Made by a program: the position numbers and the translations under genes. From Aphrocallistes beatrix (taxonomy: Eukaryota > Porifera > Hexactinellida > Sceptrulophora > Aphrocallistidae): a stretch of DNA of 64,000 nucleotides. The notes under the pieces were generated by a model. The model was not told where the DNA came from and made no database searches. It was given only the letters and a program-made list of their open reading frames with translations. Below, one piece after another: positions 10,858-21,603 of the stretch; position 1 is the stretch's first letter, and the number at the start of each line of letters is the position of its first letter. Location of the stretch: NCBI GenBank assembly GCA_963281255.1, contig OY725488.1, positions 1,766,986 through 1,830,985 on the forward strand. The letters run 5' to 3'.

Positions 10858-10951
10858 CATAGTACGTATATTTAGGGGGACAGTTTTTGTAATGTACCAT
10901 GGATATTTTTACAAAATCTATCATAGTATATTTAGGGGGACACTTTTTGTA
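10858..10951. repeat. tandem duplication at the 3' side of Ty3/gypsy A
   Basis: CATAGTAcgTATATTTAGGGGGACAgTTTTTGTAA occurs at 10858-10891 and again in near-identical form at 10922-10951. It probably duplicates the polypurine tract and LTR start. Confidence 0.6.
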
Positions 10952-11043
10952 AAAACAGTACTACTATATTCTACCTCACATAACACACCTCTCTACTCTC
11001 TCCTACCTATATATATAGGTATGATCAGTATACTCATGTCAAC

Positions 11044-11227
11044 CAGTGGCGTAGCCAGACGTTGATCTCAACCTGGGACACCTGGGGCACTCAAATATTT
11101 CAGCGGGCCTGCTATGCAGAAATACTGAAGCGGTGGGTCCATACCGGGACCTCAGCCGCGCCAACCGGGACCTCAGCTTCGCTAACCGGGGTCTGGCCCC
11201 GGCTGGCCCCCCCTGGCTACGCCACTG
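11044..11227. mobile_element. 184-bp hAT MITE inside an LRR exon
   Basis: TIRs CAGTGGCGTAGCCAG and CTGGCTACGCCACTG are exact. The 8-bp target duplication ATGTCAAC is perfect (11036-11043 and 11228-11235). Interior has three repeats of CCGGGACCTCAGC. The right flank reads directly into leucine-rich-repeat coding sequence, so the insertion hit the LRR region. Confidence 0.9.
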
Positions 11228-11722
11228 ATGTCAACCTCTCAGACAGTCTGCTACAGCTCCTACACTCAAACAGACACTCAATCAGAGTATTGGAATTATG
11301 GTATTTAGAGAATATTGGATTCAGCAGTTTAGATGGATTTCTCCGTTGTTTGCAGTTCTGTAATAACTTAGTACAGTTGAATCTACTACGTGCTCGTATA
11401 CGTTGTGATGACGTCACTCTCTGGTGCTCGACACTTCAGTCTCACTTCTTTGCTACATTTGGACTTCTCCAATGTCTCCCTATCTGACTCAGGAATGTTG
11501 AGTCTGTGTAGAGGTCTTCTCTTCCATCCTACCATTAAACATATGTGCATATACGGTTGTGAACTGAGTTCCAATTCCTGTCAACCTCTCAGAAATCTGA
11601 TTCCAACCCTCACACAGCTGAAGTACCTGTGGGTGACTAGACTCTCCAAACCAGAAACTGAACCTATTGAACTCCTCAAACTAACAGCTGATCAGCATGC
11701 TATAGAGCTTCGCCTCTATTAG
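11228..11722 (+). pseudogene. leucine-rich repeats of an NLR-type gene
   Basis: LRR arrays of NLRs bind or sense ligands and restrain the NACHT domain. Repeats visible include VNLSDSLLQLLHSN, IRVLELWYLEN, CNNLVQLNLLRARI in one frame, then LLHLDFSNVSLSDSG, MCIYGCELSSNSC, LTQLKYLWVTRL in the next. Units are ~28 residues, the ribonuclease-inhibitor type usual in NLRs. A frameshift lies near 11445 and the stop at 11720-11722 follows a normal-looking C-terminus. It is truncated at the left by the MITE at 11044. It probably belonged with the NACHT remnant at 4487-5560, separated by Ty3/gypsy A. Confidence 0.65.
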
Positions 11723-13244
11723 GTAATAATAAGTTAAATTTAGAATGTGTCACTGCTTGTCAGCTGGTAATCTGAATTTAGAAATACTAGCTATTGACTA
11801 GCTTGATCGATCGTTTCAGTTTCACAATCAACTGTACACTAAACTGAGTTTCTGCTTTCACTTCTGAGACACTCACCACTTCACACCTCTCCCTAACTGT
11901 ACTATGCATTCATTCTAATAGAGCGACACTGGAATAGATAAACATTACAAAGGTGTTATAATATGGAACTATAATTGCGAGTTAGTGCAGAGCTAGCGAC
12001 ACCAGATTATTAATTGAAGGAAGAGACAAATGATTTTTGAAAATTTAGAAAATGGCTTTAATGTGATTCACATTTGGATTGACCAATAGATTTGCAACTT
12101 TTGATTTTCATTATCATTGAAATTGTCGAGTATGAGATTCCAATCTGTTTTTCTCTGAAATAAATTCTGATTTTTGAATGGTTGAAATTTTAATTTCTTA
12201 TCCATTGGTTCTACTTCTGAATTGTTGAGTTCTTACATTTACGGTTTCCTGATTAGAGTGATTACACGTGAAGTTTGATCATTATTGCCTTAACTTCATG
12301 TGCTAAATTCCATTTCTCTAGCAACAAGTTAGCCTCTTAGGAACGTGCTTCGACTAAAATTATTGCAATTTCCTCTTAGATGGAACCACAACATTTTGTT
12401 GCTACAATCCACGTACGTATATAGCATTTATCAAATGCTGTCCTTGTACGTACTTAATTAGGACATTTAGTCATTAGAATTTGTTCTATTGGGTTCCTGA
12501 GTCCAAATTATGGGAGTTTTGTTTCTGTCTAAACCCTAGTTAGCATAATTGCATTAATAGTGATAATTTGATAAAATATTCTTGTGTTGTAAGCAAGTAT
12601 TTGAGTTTATAATGCTTGGAGTCGTTCCTGTTCCTGGAGACAATCCCACTATTTACTTCTTGTTTATTATTATCTTTTTATTTATTTTTGATTGACTAAT
12701 TATTTATTCTTTCTTGTTCTACATCTTAGACGACGGGCTGTGCTGATCTTCTTGTCTCACACATTCCTATCCCCCATTTCATCTCTATTGACCTGATCAT
12801 TGTTTGTTGTGTTGTTATTTACTTTTAAATTAAACAATTTTGTGAGTCTAATTTTGTTTCAAACACTTAGTCGGGTAACAAATATCTGATCTAGTTCAGT
12901 TTCTAGTATAGATGTCCAATGGGGTACGATTATTCATATTTTCACACCTTCCCTAAAAACTTACAAATATGCGGAACAATGAAATTTAGACTTTGAGTAA
13001 CTATGTATAAGTTTATGTTTATTTCTAGTTCGAAACTCAAATTATGCATTAATTCTTATCTACGTAGGATTATCCATAAACGTATTCCATTGTTTGAATT
13101 AAGATTTCTAGTTTTGAGGGTTTGTACTTTATATGGAAATCAATTAATGCTTTGAAATTATATTCAGGATTTTATACAGATTTCAGAAGCGTAGATAACG
13201 AAGAATACTCCATCTCAACTAAAATTCTTCTCTCCCAGATCTTA
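11723..13244. other. long stretch without recognisable gene
   Basis: AT-rich, pyrimidine-rich in places. I see no ORF with motifs, no inverted repeat and no RNA gene. It may be 3' flank of the NLR gene. Confidence 0.45.
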
Positions 13245-13400
13245 TACTTGCTAACTCTCCTATTTTTGGCGGGACGTCCCGCTTTTTCCGACATAGTATG
13301 TTGAAAGTATTGTCCCGCGAAAACTTCAAAAAAGTGGAATTGTCCCGCTTTACAGGGTATAGAACTAATACTAATATATTATGTCCAGCCAAAATACTAA
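13245..13400. mobile_element. GCGGGAC-family hAT MITE, one end
   Basis: Begins TATACTTGCTAACTCTCC and contains TTGGCGGGACGTCCCGCTTT, the reverse of the right end of the complete copy at 17514-17734. More GTCCCGC boxes follow at 13311 and 13342. The opposite end is not recognisable. Confidence 0.6.
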
Positions 13401-13668
13401 TGTCCGTTTTTTTTGCTTGGAGACTTTGACATGCATGAGATCTGCAGGATATTCATTGATAATGGTCGCTAAATCCAGATAAAAATTCGTCAGAAACAAA
13501 AGCCCATTCGAATCCCAAACTCTGTATAATAAAACCCATCCTAAACTAGCAGATATTTAGAATAGACATAAGAAATCTAATAGAAACAAACACTCTTAAA
13601 TAAATGATAAACTAAAATATTCACAAACAAACTCTACCCAACCCACAACTCTACACCAGATAGAACAC
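13401..13668. other. no recognisable gene
   Basis: AT-rich spacer downstream of the sirtuin stop codon on the minus strand. Confidence 0.4.
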
Positions 13669-14520
13669 CTATAAATCCATCTCTCTCACTGCATGACTCC
13701 ACTCTCCCTTTCTGACGTCATAGTCTAGCCTCAACTGTTTCACTCCTGCACTAACGTCCACACCCAGCTCGTAGTCAGGTTCACGATAATGCCCTTGGAA
13801 GACGATGATTATCTTCAGCACTGAAGATGGCGTGGATTTAAACTTGAAAGAGAATGGTTTCTTTTCAATTCGCGCTTCCGTTTCTTGGTTCGGCAGTTTG
13901 GCGTAGAGTGCGTGTATGAATGAGTACGGCGTGTCCTCGAACACATCCAGTCCTTGCATCTTAAACTCCCAGTCTCCCACCATGAATGCTTGCTCGAGAG
14001 AACCCAGCTCTGCGCTTCAGCTTGAAGCTGAGTATCGGGATGCTCAGCTGCGCCATGACTTTCTCCATGAACGCGTCACACATGCTATGCACATTGACAG
14101 TGGCTAGCTTATGCAGAGCTGTCTTCTGCAGGTTGCAGATGGCGAGTTTCCCGCCTTGCGATCCTACGGTTGCTGGTATGTCAGCAGCGGGACTGACAGT
14201 GAGACTGGAGCCTAGCACCACGCACACGTCCGCCTTTCCCGCGTGTTCGTACGCCGCCCTGATCTCAAGCTCCGGCAGCGAAAGTTAATGATGGAGTCGA
14301 GCAACACGTTACGACAGTTGGGATCATCACAGCGACATGTCGTCTCATGGTTGAACACGCCAAACGCTTCTCTCGTCTCGTAATCCCTCAGTCACTGCAC
14401 CCCGCACTTGGAGCTAGACTCCAAGTTCGTGTTGTCGTGGAGCTCTGCTAGCTGCCGTGGGTTCAAGCCGCTACGGCGATGCAGTCCATCTACGTTCTGT
14501 GACAAGTTGGTATGTATGAA
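13669..14520 (-). pseudogene. SIRT6/7-like sirtuin, C-terminal two-thirds, broken
   Basis: Sirtuins are NAD-dependent protein deacylases; SIRT6/7 act in the nucleus on chromatin. Read on the minus strand from 14520: LSQNVDGLHRRSGL (NAD site with catalytic His in the later LAELHDN), then the zinc module. The first Cys pair is damaged (LESSSKCG, first Cys replaced by Ser) while CRCDDPNC is kept. Next come DSIINF, VVLGSSLTVSPAADIPA and GGKLAICNLQKTALH, the last two being strong sirtuin signatures. A C-terminal extension with EDTPYSFIHALY and VVFQGHYREPDYEL ends at the stop 13669-13671. Breaks: an in-frame TGA near 14394, a frameshift near 14285, another near 13985. The N-terminal Rossmann GAGxS part is absent; the sequence stops at a TA tract. 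GC content is above the surroundings. Confidence 0.8.
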
Positions 14521-14680
14521 ATATTGAGTTATATATATATATGGTAATAACTCATAAAATGTTCACATTATTACTTGAAAATTGGAATCTACATTAAATC
14601 GGAATCTACATATTAAAATATCCTATATTAGCCGTTGAGAACTAGCTTTTAGTTTATTGTATTCGAACAATTGAAAAGCG
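14521..14680. repeat. single monomer of the ~150-bp satellite family
   Basis: Contains GTAATAACTCATAAAATGTTCAC, GGAATCTACATATTAAAATA and TTAGCCGTTGAGAAC in the same order as each monomer at 45530-47345. It abuts the sirtuin fragment on one side and a Helitron fragment on the other. Confidence 0.75.
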
Positions 14681-15699
14681 TCACTTACTTTTATAATCGA
14701 TATCACTCGAAAATTCACAAAATTTATCAATTATTTACTTTTTGAAGCGTAATGATGACGTCATAATAGAATAATGAGTCATTCTTTTTTGTGATACTTG
14801 TATTATTTGTAAAGAATATTAATATACTTGTACACTAGGATGGAGTGAATATCACTTTTTCAAGCTATCAAAAAGTTCTCTCCAGGATCTTGGAGGCTTA
14901 GTCTAAGAAGTATTCCTGAAAAATTTGAACAAGATACAGTGTATTGATGTTTGACCCTGCCACAATCGACTTGTATGAACCGGTCGAATTCATGAATCAA
15001 TGAATTAATATACGTAGACCCATAAAATATGGATTACACCTCGATTTAGTACTAAAATTATACTTCTTTTTGAAATTTCTTATTAAATTTAGTTTATTTC
15101 CATTAATAAAATATACAGAATATGTGTGATATCGGATCACATTTACTCCCAAGTATGCTACAGGTATTATATTTGTAATATGATCTCCTTACTTTAGTTA
15201 TTATTCAATTACAGTGGATATGGAATTTGGTGGTATTACATTATTACATTATGGAATATGGATTACTTTTGGAATGCACGAATAATCATTCAACGGTTCT
15301 AACCTCGCCCTAGTCATTTGCATTTTGTTCTCAATTACTTTGCTTCGGTAATGTAATCTGAGCCTACACTATTGCAGAACCTTAGTGAGCTGAAAGCGCT
15401 AAGGATGTCATCTTGCTAAAGGTAAAGTTAGGTGCTATCTTTCTTGCCTACTGGTAGCCGAGTTTTTCTCTGTAAACATGCTATCATATACATACACACA
15501 TGTTGCATACACCTCAGTCAGCAACTATCAGTAGGTTTAGCACCTCACCCAGATTGTGAACCCCCTGAGAACATATTAGCATGGATTCGGGGGGTATATA
15601 AATCTATAAACTTTTTTATTACCTTATGGATATGGATTACTTTTTCGAATGCATGTTCCACTTTTGAAAATTGTAAAATACGAATATATATAATACTTG

Positions 15700-15730
<31 letters not shown>

Positions 15731-15784
15731 TTAGAATTTCTGTTTGAAATATAAACTCCGTAACAATTGAATATTTTCATGATA

Positions 15785-15920
15785 TCTAGTACACGTAGTC
15801 AAACCATTCACTCTATATTTGGCAAACCGCAGGAGCTACCATTAGAACAGCTTCCGACTCAGAAAGAAGTGTTCCTGTACTATGATGACACAAATGACAC
15901 AAAAAGAGAATTCATACTAT
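15785..15920 (+). pseudogene. N-terminal fragment of the long-TIR transposase family
   Basis: One frame reads TRSQTIHSIFGKPQELPLEQ followed by LPTQKEVFLYYDDTND. This parallels the start of the transposase at 27219 (TRSKTETLFGFPSPLPLRQ, LPT). No further part of the gene is present here. The assignment is by comparison inside the window. Confidence 0.5.
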
Positions 15921-16107
15921 AGAATTAAGTTACTAATTGATTATTATATGCCTCAAAGGCTTTAATTCAAATTTGATTCTTTAGGAATAGCCAAAAGTTA
16001 CCTAATATAATGTTCTAAGGCGTATTGCAACATTTTAATACACGTGACATACTTTGGGAGTCAATGTGATTCGATATCGCTCTTCTGTATATTCTGTATA
16101 TTTTAAA

Positions 16108-16225
16108 ACCCTACTTGGACTCGGAATGTTGAAGTGAAAGTGAAAGTTAATTGAAAGTTAATTGAAAGTGAAAATGAAAGTGAGATTTTTTTATTTATAC
16201 TTTGTACCCCGAGTCCAAGTAGGGT
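16108..16225. mobile_element. 118-bp MITE with 17-bp TIRs
   Basis: ACCCTACTTGGACTCGG and CCGAGTCCAAGTAGGGT are exact inverted repeats. The interior is a run of GAAAGTGAAAGTTAATT repeats. No clear target duplication. Confidence 0.7.
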
Positions 16226-17127
16226 TATTAAGGGAGAAACAGTGTGTTAAAATTTCAGCCTTCTATCACCTAAAATAGCTGAGTTATAGCCGAAATATTG
16301 AAATTTCTAATTATAAAAAAGGTGACAATGACGTCATAATTCCATGATGAGTCGACATTTTCATCTGAGGTCAGAACTAAGTGGAACCATAGTCAAAGTA
16401 CTCCGTCATGCCAAGGTACTAGAAAACATGTTACAATTGCAGAAGGTGTAAAAATAGTATTCTGTACCTTAAGCAGGGTTGGGGTCAATTACAAGTATAA
16501 TTGTGTATTTGGTAATTAATTACAATTACACTGTAATTGAAGTGTAATTGTGATTGAAAAATTTCAGGAGTCTTATAATTGTAATTAATTGTAATTGAGT
16601 TTTCCATCTGGTGTAATTGTTTAATAACGTTTCAATTACAATTTAGTTTTTCAATGGTATGAATACTAAAAAATCTACAAATGTAGAAAAGTTCGCCTCC
16701 AATTTGTGACGTCACCCTAATGATGTTATCATTGAAATGTATCGATGCACGATAAACACTTTGCCAATTGAAAGTTTTTCTCTATCAACCCTCGAAAGAG
16801 AGTTATTTAAATTTTAAACAAGTTGTATAATTAATTAATTAATATTATTTTCTACTAGTACATGCTTGTATAACTAATGTAATTGCAACTTTGTATTGCA
16901 AGCATCTACTACTTGTCCATTTTATTTGTTATTGTATCGAAATTCAACATTCTAATATTTATTCGAAATATTACGTGCATTTATTATATAGCCATCATTT
17001 AATGATAACACCCTAATTTAAGCGTGGGCAGATACAAGCATTCAATCAATTTTAACCACTAGCTAGCTACGTAGCCATATATGATATTTATTGAATACTA
17101 TTAACAAAGCATTAAATTAGAAAGCTA

Positions 17128-17877
17128 CTACATCCGCCATTCAACCTTGGCTACAGAGTTATTCGAAAATGACATAAAGTTACAGGCAAAGAATGATACT
17201 AGGTGGAATAGCGTTAATAAAATGCTAAAGTCCATCCTTAAAGTTGATCCTGCGAAAATGGAATTGTTAGATTTCTCTGGCAAACTTACTAAGTACGAAA
17301 TAAAGATCTTTGAAGAAATCACAGAAATACTCAATCCCTTTGAGATAGCAACAGATCAGTGCCAAGGCCAGGACCTCGTCACAGCTAGTCTTATACTCCC
17401 TTGCATTCGGGGAATTAGGGCAGAACTAACCACACTCTTTATCAAAGGAACCGTCACAAACTCAGGCAGACACTTATCTCTCAGCCAACAATTTCAGAGA
17501 ATGCTGATCCATTAATATACATGCCAACCTGAGCCATGATAAAAGCGGGACTCAGCGTTGAATTTGGCGGGACATGGCGGGACGCAATAGAAATGTACTA
17601 TACATATAATTAAAAAAGCGGGACATAATGGGGAAATTTCATGTAAAAGCGGGACACTCGTAAAAATAGCTCAATAGAAGAGTGAAAAAAGCGGGACGTC
17701 CCGCCAAAAACGGGACAGTTAGCAAGTATGAATTAATCCATTGGCAGCAACACCAAGAAGAATTTCCTCAGCTTACTAAAGTTGCCCTATGGTACCTTGC
17801 AACCCCCGCTTCATCAGCCACTGTTGATTATTTTCGATTGCCGGAAAATTTTCAGACCAGAGAGATGTAGAATATCA
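17128..17877 (+). pseudogene. hAT transposase, C-terminal half, interrupted by a MITE
   Basis: hAT transposases cut and paste DNA with an RNase-H-fold domain closed by a C-terminal hATC dimerisation region. 17147-17505 reads KNDTRWNSVNKMLKSIL, the NDTRWNS block typical of BED-finger hAT proteins, and IFEEITEILNPFEIATD. After the insertion, 17743-17870 reads WQQHQEEFPQLTKVALWYLA and TPASSATVDYF, the hATC signature (W, P-L-A, PASS). The protein upstream of NDTRWNS, including the BED finger and first catalytic Asp, is missing. Confidence 0.85.
17514..17734. mobile_element. GCGGGAC-family MITE inserted in the hAT transposase
   Basis: Termini AATATACATGCCAACCTG and, reversed, AATTCATACTTGCTAACTG are imperfect TIRs. 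Target duplication GATCCATT (17506-17513) / AATCCATT (17735-17742), 7/8. Six GCGGGAC boxes and a palindrome GCGGGACGTCCCGC lie inside. Without it the transposase reading resumes in the hATC region. Confidence 0.8.
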
Positions 17878-18208
17878 GACGATCGATTTGAAGAACTGAT
17901 GTTCATAAGATCCAAATCTAACTACCATTGATGATTCATTTTGAACACTAGATAATAGCATTTTTCATAAAAGGTAGTATTTCATAAGTAATATTTAATA
18001 ACCATACAGTGTAATTGTAATTAATCGTAATTGGGGAGGAAAATTGAAATGTAATTGCAATTAAAAATTTTATTTGTCTTGTAATTGATTCGTAATTGTA
18101 ATTGAACAAATGTAATTGACCCCAACCCTGACCTTAAGGGTCAAAAAAATGATAGGGTTGCATTCATGGATTCTGAGTTCACACCTGTCTGGAGATTTTA
18201 GTCATGAT

Positions 18209-18612
18209 CATAGGCGTCGGACCCACCTAGCCACCCAGCCACGCGGCATGGGCCGGGCGGCCCTAAGTGGCTGCCCGGCATCGTCGGTTATGGGCCGGAT
18301 AGGCCCGGAGGGCCTACCTGACTGGGTACAAGCTTACCCGATTCCTGGATCAGTTAGACTTTGAGTCTATCGCTGACGAGTTCATTCGGGCGCGTGAGGG
18401 GCGCTCGAACATATGCACAACAAGCGAGCAGGTAGCTCAGTAGGGAGTTTCCCGTCTTGGGAAACCACTATCGCAATACAGTAGAGTAGATTATGATAAT
18501 ATTCGAATTTCTATAGAGTTTTAGTTATGTTAGTGAATTGTGAGTGTGATATTTATTTATGCCGTGAATGTAGCGGCCCGAAGGGCCAGCGGGCCCATTT
18601 CCGACGCCTATG
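18209..18612. mobile_element. 404-bp hAT MITE, CATAGGCG family
   Basis: TIR CATAGGCGTCGGA and reversed right end CATAGGCGTCGGA are exact. Target duplication GTCATGAT perfect (18201-18208, 18613-18620). The GC-rich interior (GGGCCGGGCGGCCC) contrasts with its flanks. A box-A-like GTAGCTCAGTAGG at 18431 is inside, without a box B. Confidence 0.9.
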
Positions 18613-18855
18613 GTCATGATGCAAACATTGATGAATCATTTTTACTTATAGAAAGGTTATTACTTATTATTATTTATATTACTTATAGGTCGTCTCTCCC
18701 ATCTTGGGTTTAAGGTTGCTGAATATACTAATTTCCAGTTTCTAGTGATTCTTTTCAACAGGATTTAATAAACTAAATTTGGTGTCAAATATTGCATTAT
18801 TTTTTCTAAATTTTAGGAAACAAATGCTGTTAGCTTCAAAACGCTTTGCCCCAGA

Positions 18856-19691
18856 CATAGGCGGCGCGTGAGGTTTCCATATGAGGAGGCTATTTACTTA
18901 TAATAATAATTTGAATAATATTATAATTGCCTAGATTCCTATTTCAAATTCACCATGATTAATCTAAATTATATCACAGTAAAGTGGGATGATTTTATTC
19001 CTGAAAGTTAGAGAATATTCTTGAGACAATGGAACAATTGTTAAATAATTGAGTATATAAAAAAGTATGTCAATATAGAAATAATTTGGAGAATACTTAT
19101 ATGGAAATGACGCAAGTTTTAATATAAACCCAATCATAGGCGCCAAGTTTTGGAAAACAGAATAAAACCTGGGGGGGCCAAGAGCGAGCGAAACGAGCGA
19201 CGGTAAAGGGGGGGCGTGTGGGGGCTTGAAAAGAAAATGTAATTGGGATATATATTTAGACTCAATTAACATAATTTTGAGGTTTAGTTGTACCTATAAG
19301 TTTGTGTGGAGTCCTGCCATACCACAGCTTCCTCCACTGCTCCATTCCCCAGCACCACGCCCCCCCCCCACAGGCTCCAAACCTGGGCGCGACGCCCCCC
19401 TCCAGGGTCCAGACCTGGGGTGGCCGGCCCCCCCAGATACCCACACTTGGCGCCTATGAACCCAATCAGAACATTAATTCATGGGTCAACAATAATCTAC
19501 CATACAAAATAATCATGCTTCAGTTCCAAGAAGCTCAGCTCAATGTAACTTAAATATTTTGATTAATTTGTGGGAAATTATTATCACCATATCTTCGATT
19601 AACTTAGTGGAAAGCCCCCCAGTTAGAAGCCAATAAGATTAAATTTTGGGGAGGCTGAGCCTCACCAAGCCTCCATTGTGCGCTGCCCATG
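18856..19691. mobile_element. hAT MITE of the CATAGGCG family, host of a nested copy
   Basis: Left end CATAGGCGGCGCGTGAGG, reversed right end CATGGGCAGCGCACAATGG. Target duplication GCCCCAGA perfect (18848-18855, 19692-19699). 836 bp including the 324-bp element and 8-bp duplication at 19135-19466. GAGGCTGAGCCTCACC near the right end is a mirror of the left subterminus. Confidence 0.85.
19135..19458. mobile_element. nested hAT MITE, CATAGGCGCC family
   Basis: TIRs CATAGGCGCCAAG and, reversed, CATAGGCGCCAAG exact. Target duplication AACCCAAT perfect (19127-19134, 19459-19466). The right half is C-rich. Proline-rich open frames across it are composition artefacts. Confidence 0.9.
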
Positions 19692-19699
19692 GCCCCAGA

Positions 19700-20518
19700 A
19701 CTCAACTGATGGACTTAAATCACCCCCAGACCCCAACTAGATGTTGTGTTCCCCTTTCAGATAATTTATTTTGTGGTTTGCCCCGCCCTGGTTACTCCCT
19801 CCCCTAGAGAAAAACCTTGACAATATGAGATACCCCAGTATTTTTCATATTCTCATTAACTGACAGCAACAATGATCCATTGAAATAGACGATGGCTAGA
19901 CATTGTTTAAACATTGCTATAATATTGCATTATAGTGAATATAGTCCAATTGAATTAATGTATATGCACTTAGATGTATCTAATTACAAATGATTCTGTG
20001 CTTCTGTATATATAGAGAGATATCAAGTTTACTTGCTCTCTCTTTGCATTTCTAAAAATAATGTTTATATCCTCAATGAATTTTTATAATTGCTTTATTT
20101 TTACATTATTCTTCAAGTGTATCCATTTAACATTTCAAGAAAATTTAGATTTTCAGTCAGTTCTGTTTGATGCACGATGTCTAGCTTCATGTTTAACTCA
20201 GGTAGTGTTTGTTTTATTTATTAATCACGAATGTTCACCAGGTAGATCATAAAATCATTTATTACAAAAATTTATTATCCTTTTTGGTGATGTAAATACA
20301 TAGTATACATTTTAAAAAGAAGTTGATAGCTAGTTTTTATTTACCAAAATATGGAATATTTTCCTCAATTATATCTCTTTTGAAGGGGAGTCACACAAAA
20401 GTGGCAAATAATTGAATCAACTATATCTGAAGGGTTTTCGGGAATTGTGATTTCCTATTTCTGATTTAAGTAAGCTACTTATAGAAATGCCATAACTAAA
20501 ATTATATTGCGAAGAGCC
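19700..20518. other. no recognisable gene
   Basis: AT-rich, no motif or repeat identified. Confidence 0.4.
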
Positions 20519-20881
20519 TAGACGGGGCCAGAAATCAGTTCTGTTATGATTATATGTTCCATCTTCAAATCCAAGTGGGGGTCAGCCGCCTCCTTCCCCT
20601 ACTCGGTACGTTTACTATGAGAAATTTTTTGACAGGAACCCCAAAAGGCCAAATAGCGTCCCGGGAGTGGTTACTTTCTGTCCCCAAATGAAAGACTATT
20701 ACTACAATTTTAGAACTAATGTTTTCTAATTTACTAATGTGGTTATCTAATAAATAATAATTCCACCCTATGTAAAGGAAGATAAGCACAAGAAGCATTC
20801 CAATCTAATCTAAGTAGTAACTCAATTTTTAACTAAAAATATCAGGGGACAAATCCCCCCCATGGATCTGCCACCGCACTA
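20519..20881. mobile_element. possible MITE with imperfect TIRs
   Basis: TAGACGGGGCCAGAAAT at the left and, reversed, TAGTGCGGTGGCAGATCC at the right share about 13 of 17 positions. No target duplication could be matched. Confidence 0.35.
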
Positions 20882-21097
20882 TGAATATTGGTGTAAACTC
20901 GACGTAAAAAATGCTTCCACCATTGATATTCTTGATTTTGCTCATTCTATTGCTGAGGCAACATACTTATGTCAATATTGTAATTTCACACTTACAAACT
21001 ACATATCCAACGTACATACAAGTACTTGCTAACCTTACCTGGATCCCAGGATTATCCGGGGTTTTAAAGCCAAATCAGAGGATTTGAGTCAATTTAA

Positions 21098-21592
21098 TCC
21101 TTACTATTAAAACTCGATTAATGTGTGTGTATATCCTTACTATTGTCAGGCCCAGAAAGCTGATTTTCGGCAAGTGGGAATCTTTTGGCTATGGCTCCAG
21201 TAAGTTCTGAGCTCAGACAAAAATGTGGACTCATCATGGAATTATGACGTCATTGTCACATTTTTAAAAGTTAAGCAATACTGTTATTCGAGCATAACTC
21301 AGCCATTATAGGAGATAGAAGGCTGAAAATTTAATAGAATATGTATACTAACATACCTCACATATGATGCAACTATCATCAAAAATGATGACTCATCACT
21401 TTGTTATGACGTCATCATTACTCATCAAAATTTAAAAATCGATAAATTTAGTGATTTTTCGTGCGATATCGATTATAACAGTGTAGGACAGATGTATTTA
21501 GATATGTTCTTTCCCTTATAATTAATCAATGTGACCCCAGGCGCCCAAAGGGAGCCTCTGGCCGCGCAGCGCAAGCAAGCGAAGCGCGCTAG
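21098..21592 (+). mobile_element. non-autonomous Helitron, complete copy
   Basis: Starts TCCTTACTATTAAAACTCG after an A and ends CTAG before a T, the A/T target and TC...CTRR rules of Helitrons. Upstream of the end is GC-rich hairpin-forming DNA (GCGCAAGCAAGCGAAGCGCG). No inverted termini and no target duplication. The 495-bp noncoding body contains two GACGTCAT (CRE-like) palindromes also present in the other copies. Confidence 0.8.
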
Positions 21593-21603
21593 TATACTAT
21601 ATA

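Larger units (their letters stand above)
6490..10951 (+). mobile_element. Ty3/gypsy retrotransposon A, degenerate
   Basis: Order gag, protease, reverse transcriptase, RNase H, integrase is that of Ty3/gypsy. A primer-binding-site-like sequence lies at 6670-6688 just before gag, so a short 5' LTR probably occupies about 6490-6669 (TGTAATG to CTTACA), but no matching 3' LTR was found. After the last coding sequence TTTAGGGGGACAG at 10869 looks like a polypurine tract, duplicated 62 bp downstream. It lies between NLR NACHT and LRR fragments. Confidence 0.85.
14690..16420 (-). mobile_element. Helitron-like element split by inserted DNA
   Basis: 14690-14830 matches the middle of the Helitron family on the minus strand (ATAATCGATATCACTCG, GATGACGTCATAAT). 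16226-16420 carries the segment that should follow (TTTCAGCCTTCTATCACC, GACGTCATAATTCCATG, AGTCGACATTTTCATCTGAG). About 1.4 kb of foreign DNA lies between. Neither terminus is preserved. Confidence 0.65.
16474..18130 (+). mobile_element. hAT transposon, internally deleted, with perfect target duplication
   Basis: TIRs CAGGGTTGGGGTCAATTACA and TGTAATTGACCCCAACCCTG are exact; the 8-bp duplication ACCTTAAG is perfect (16466-16473, 18131-18138). The subterminal 150 bp on both sides are packed with AATTGTAATTAATTG repeats, likely transposase-binding sites. It is 1657 bp, too short for a full hAT gene, and holds only the C-terminal transposase part plus a nested MITE. Confidence 0.9.

Noticed and set aside
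6490-10951. a matched LTR pair for Ty3/gypsy A
   Set aside because: I compared the region before 6670 with 10860-11043 and saw no convincing repeat, so LTRs were not annotated.
18421-18475. tRNA-like box A (GTAGCTCAGTAGG)
   Set aside because: No box B or cloverleaf follows, and it lies inside a well-delimited hAT MITE.
19226-19512. proline-rich overlapping open frames
   Set aside because: Caused by C-tracts inside a hAT MITE.
21589-21592. all Helitron copies ending in the canonical CTRR
   Set aside because: Only the copy at 21098-21592 ends CTAG; the others end CTTG, so the strict rule does not hold for the family.
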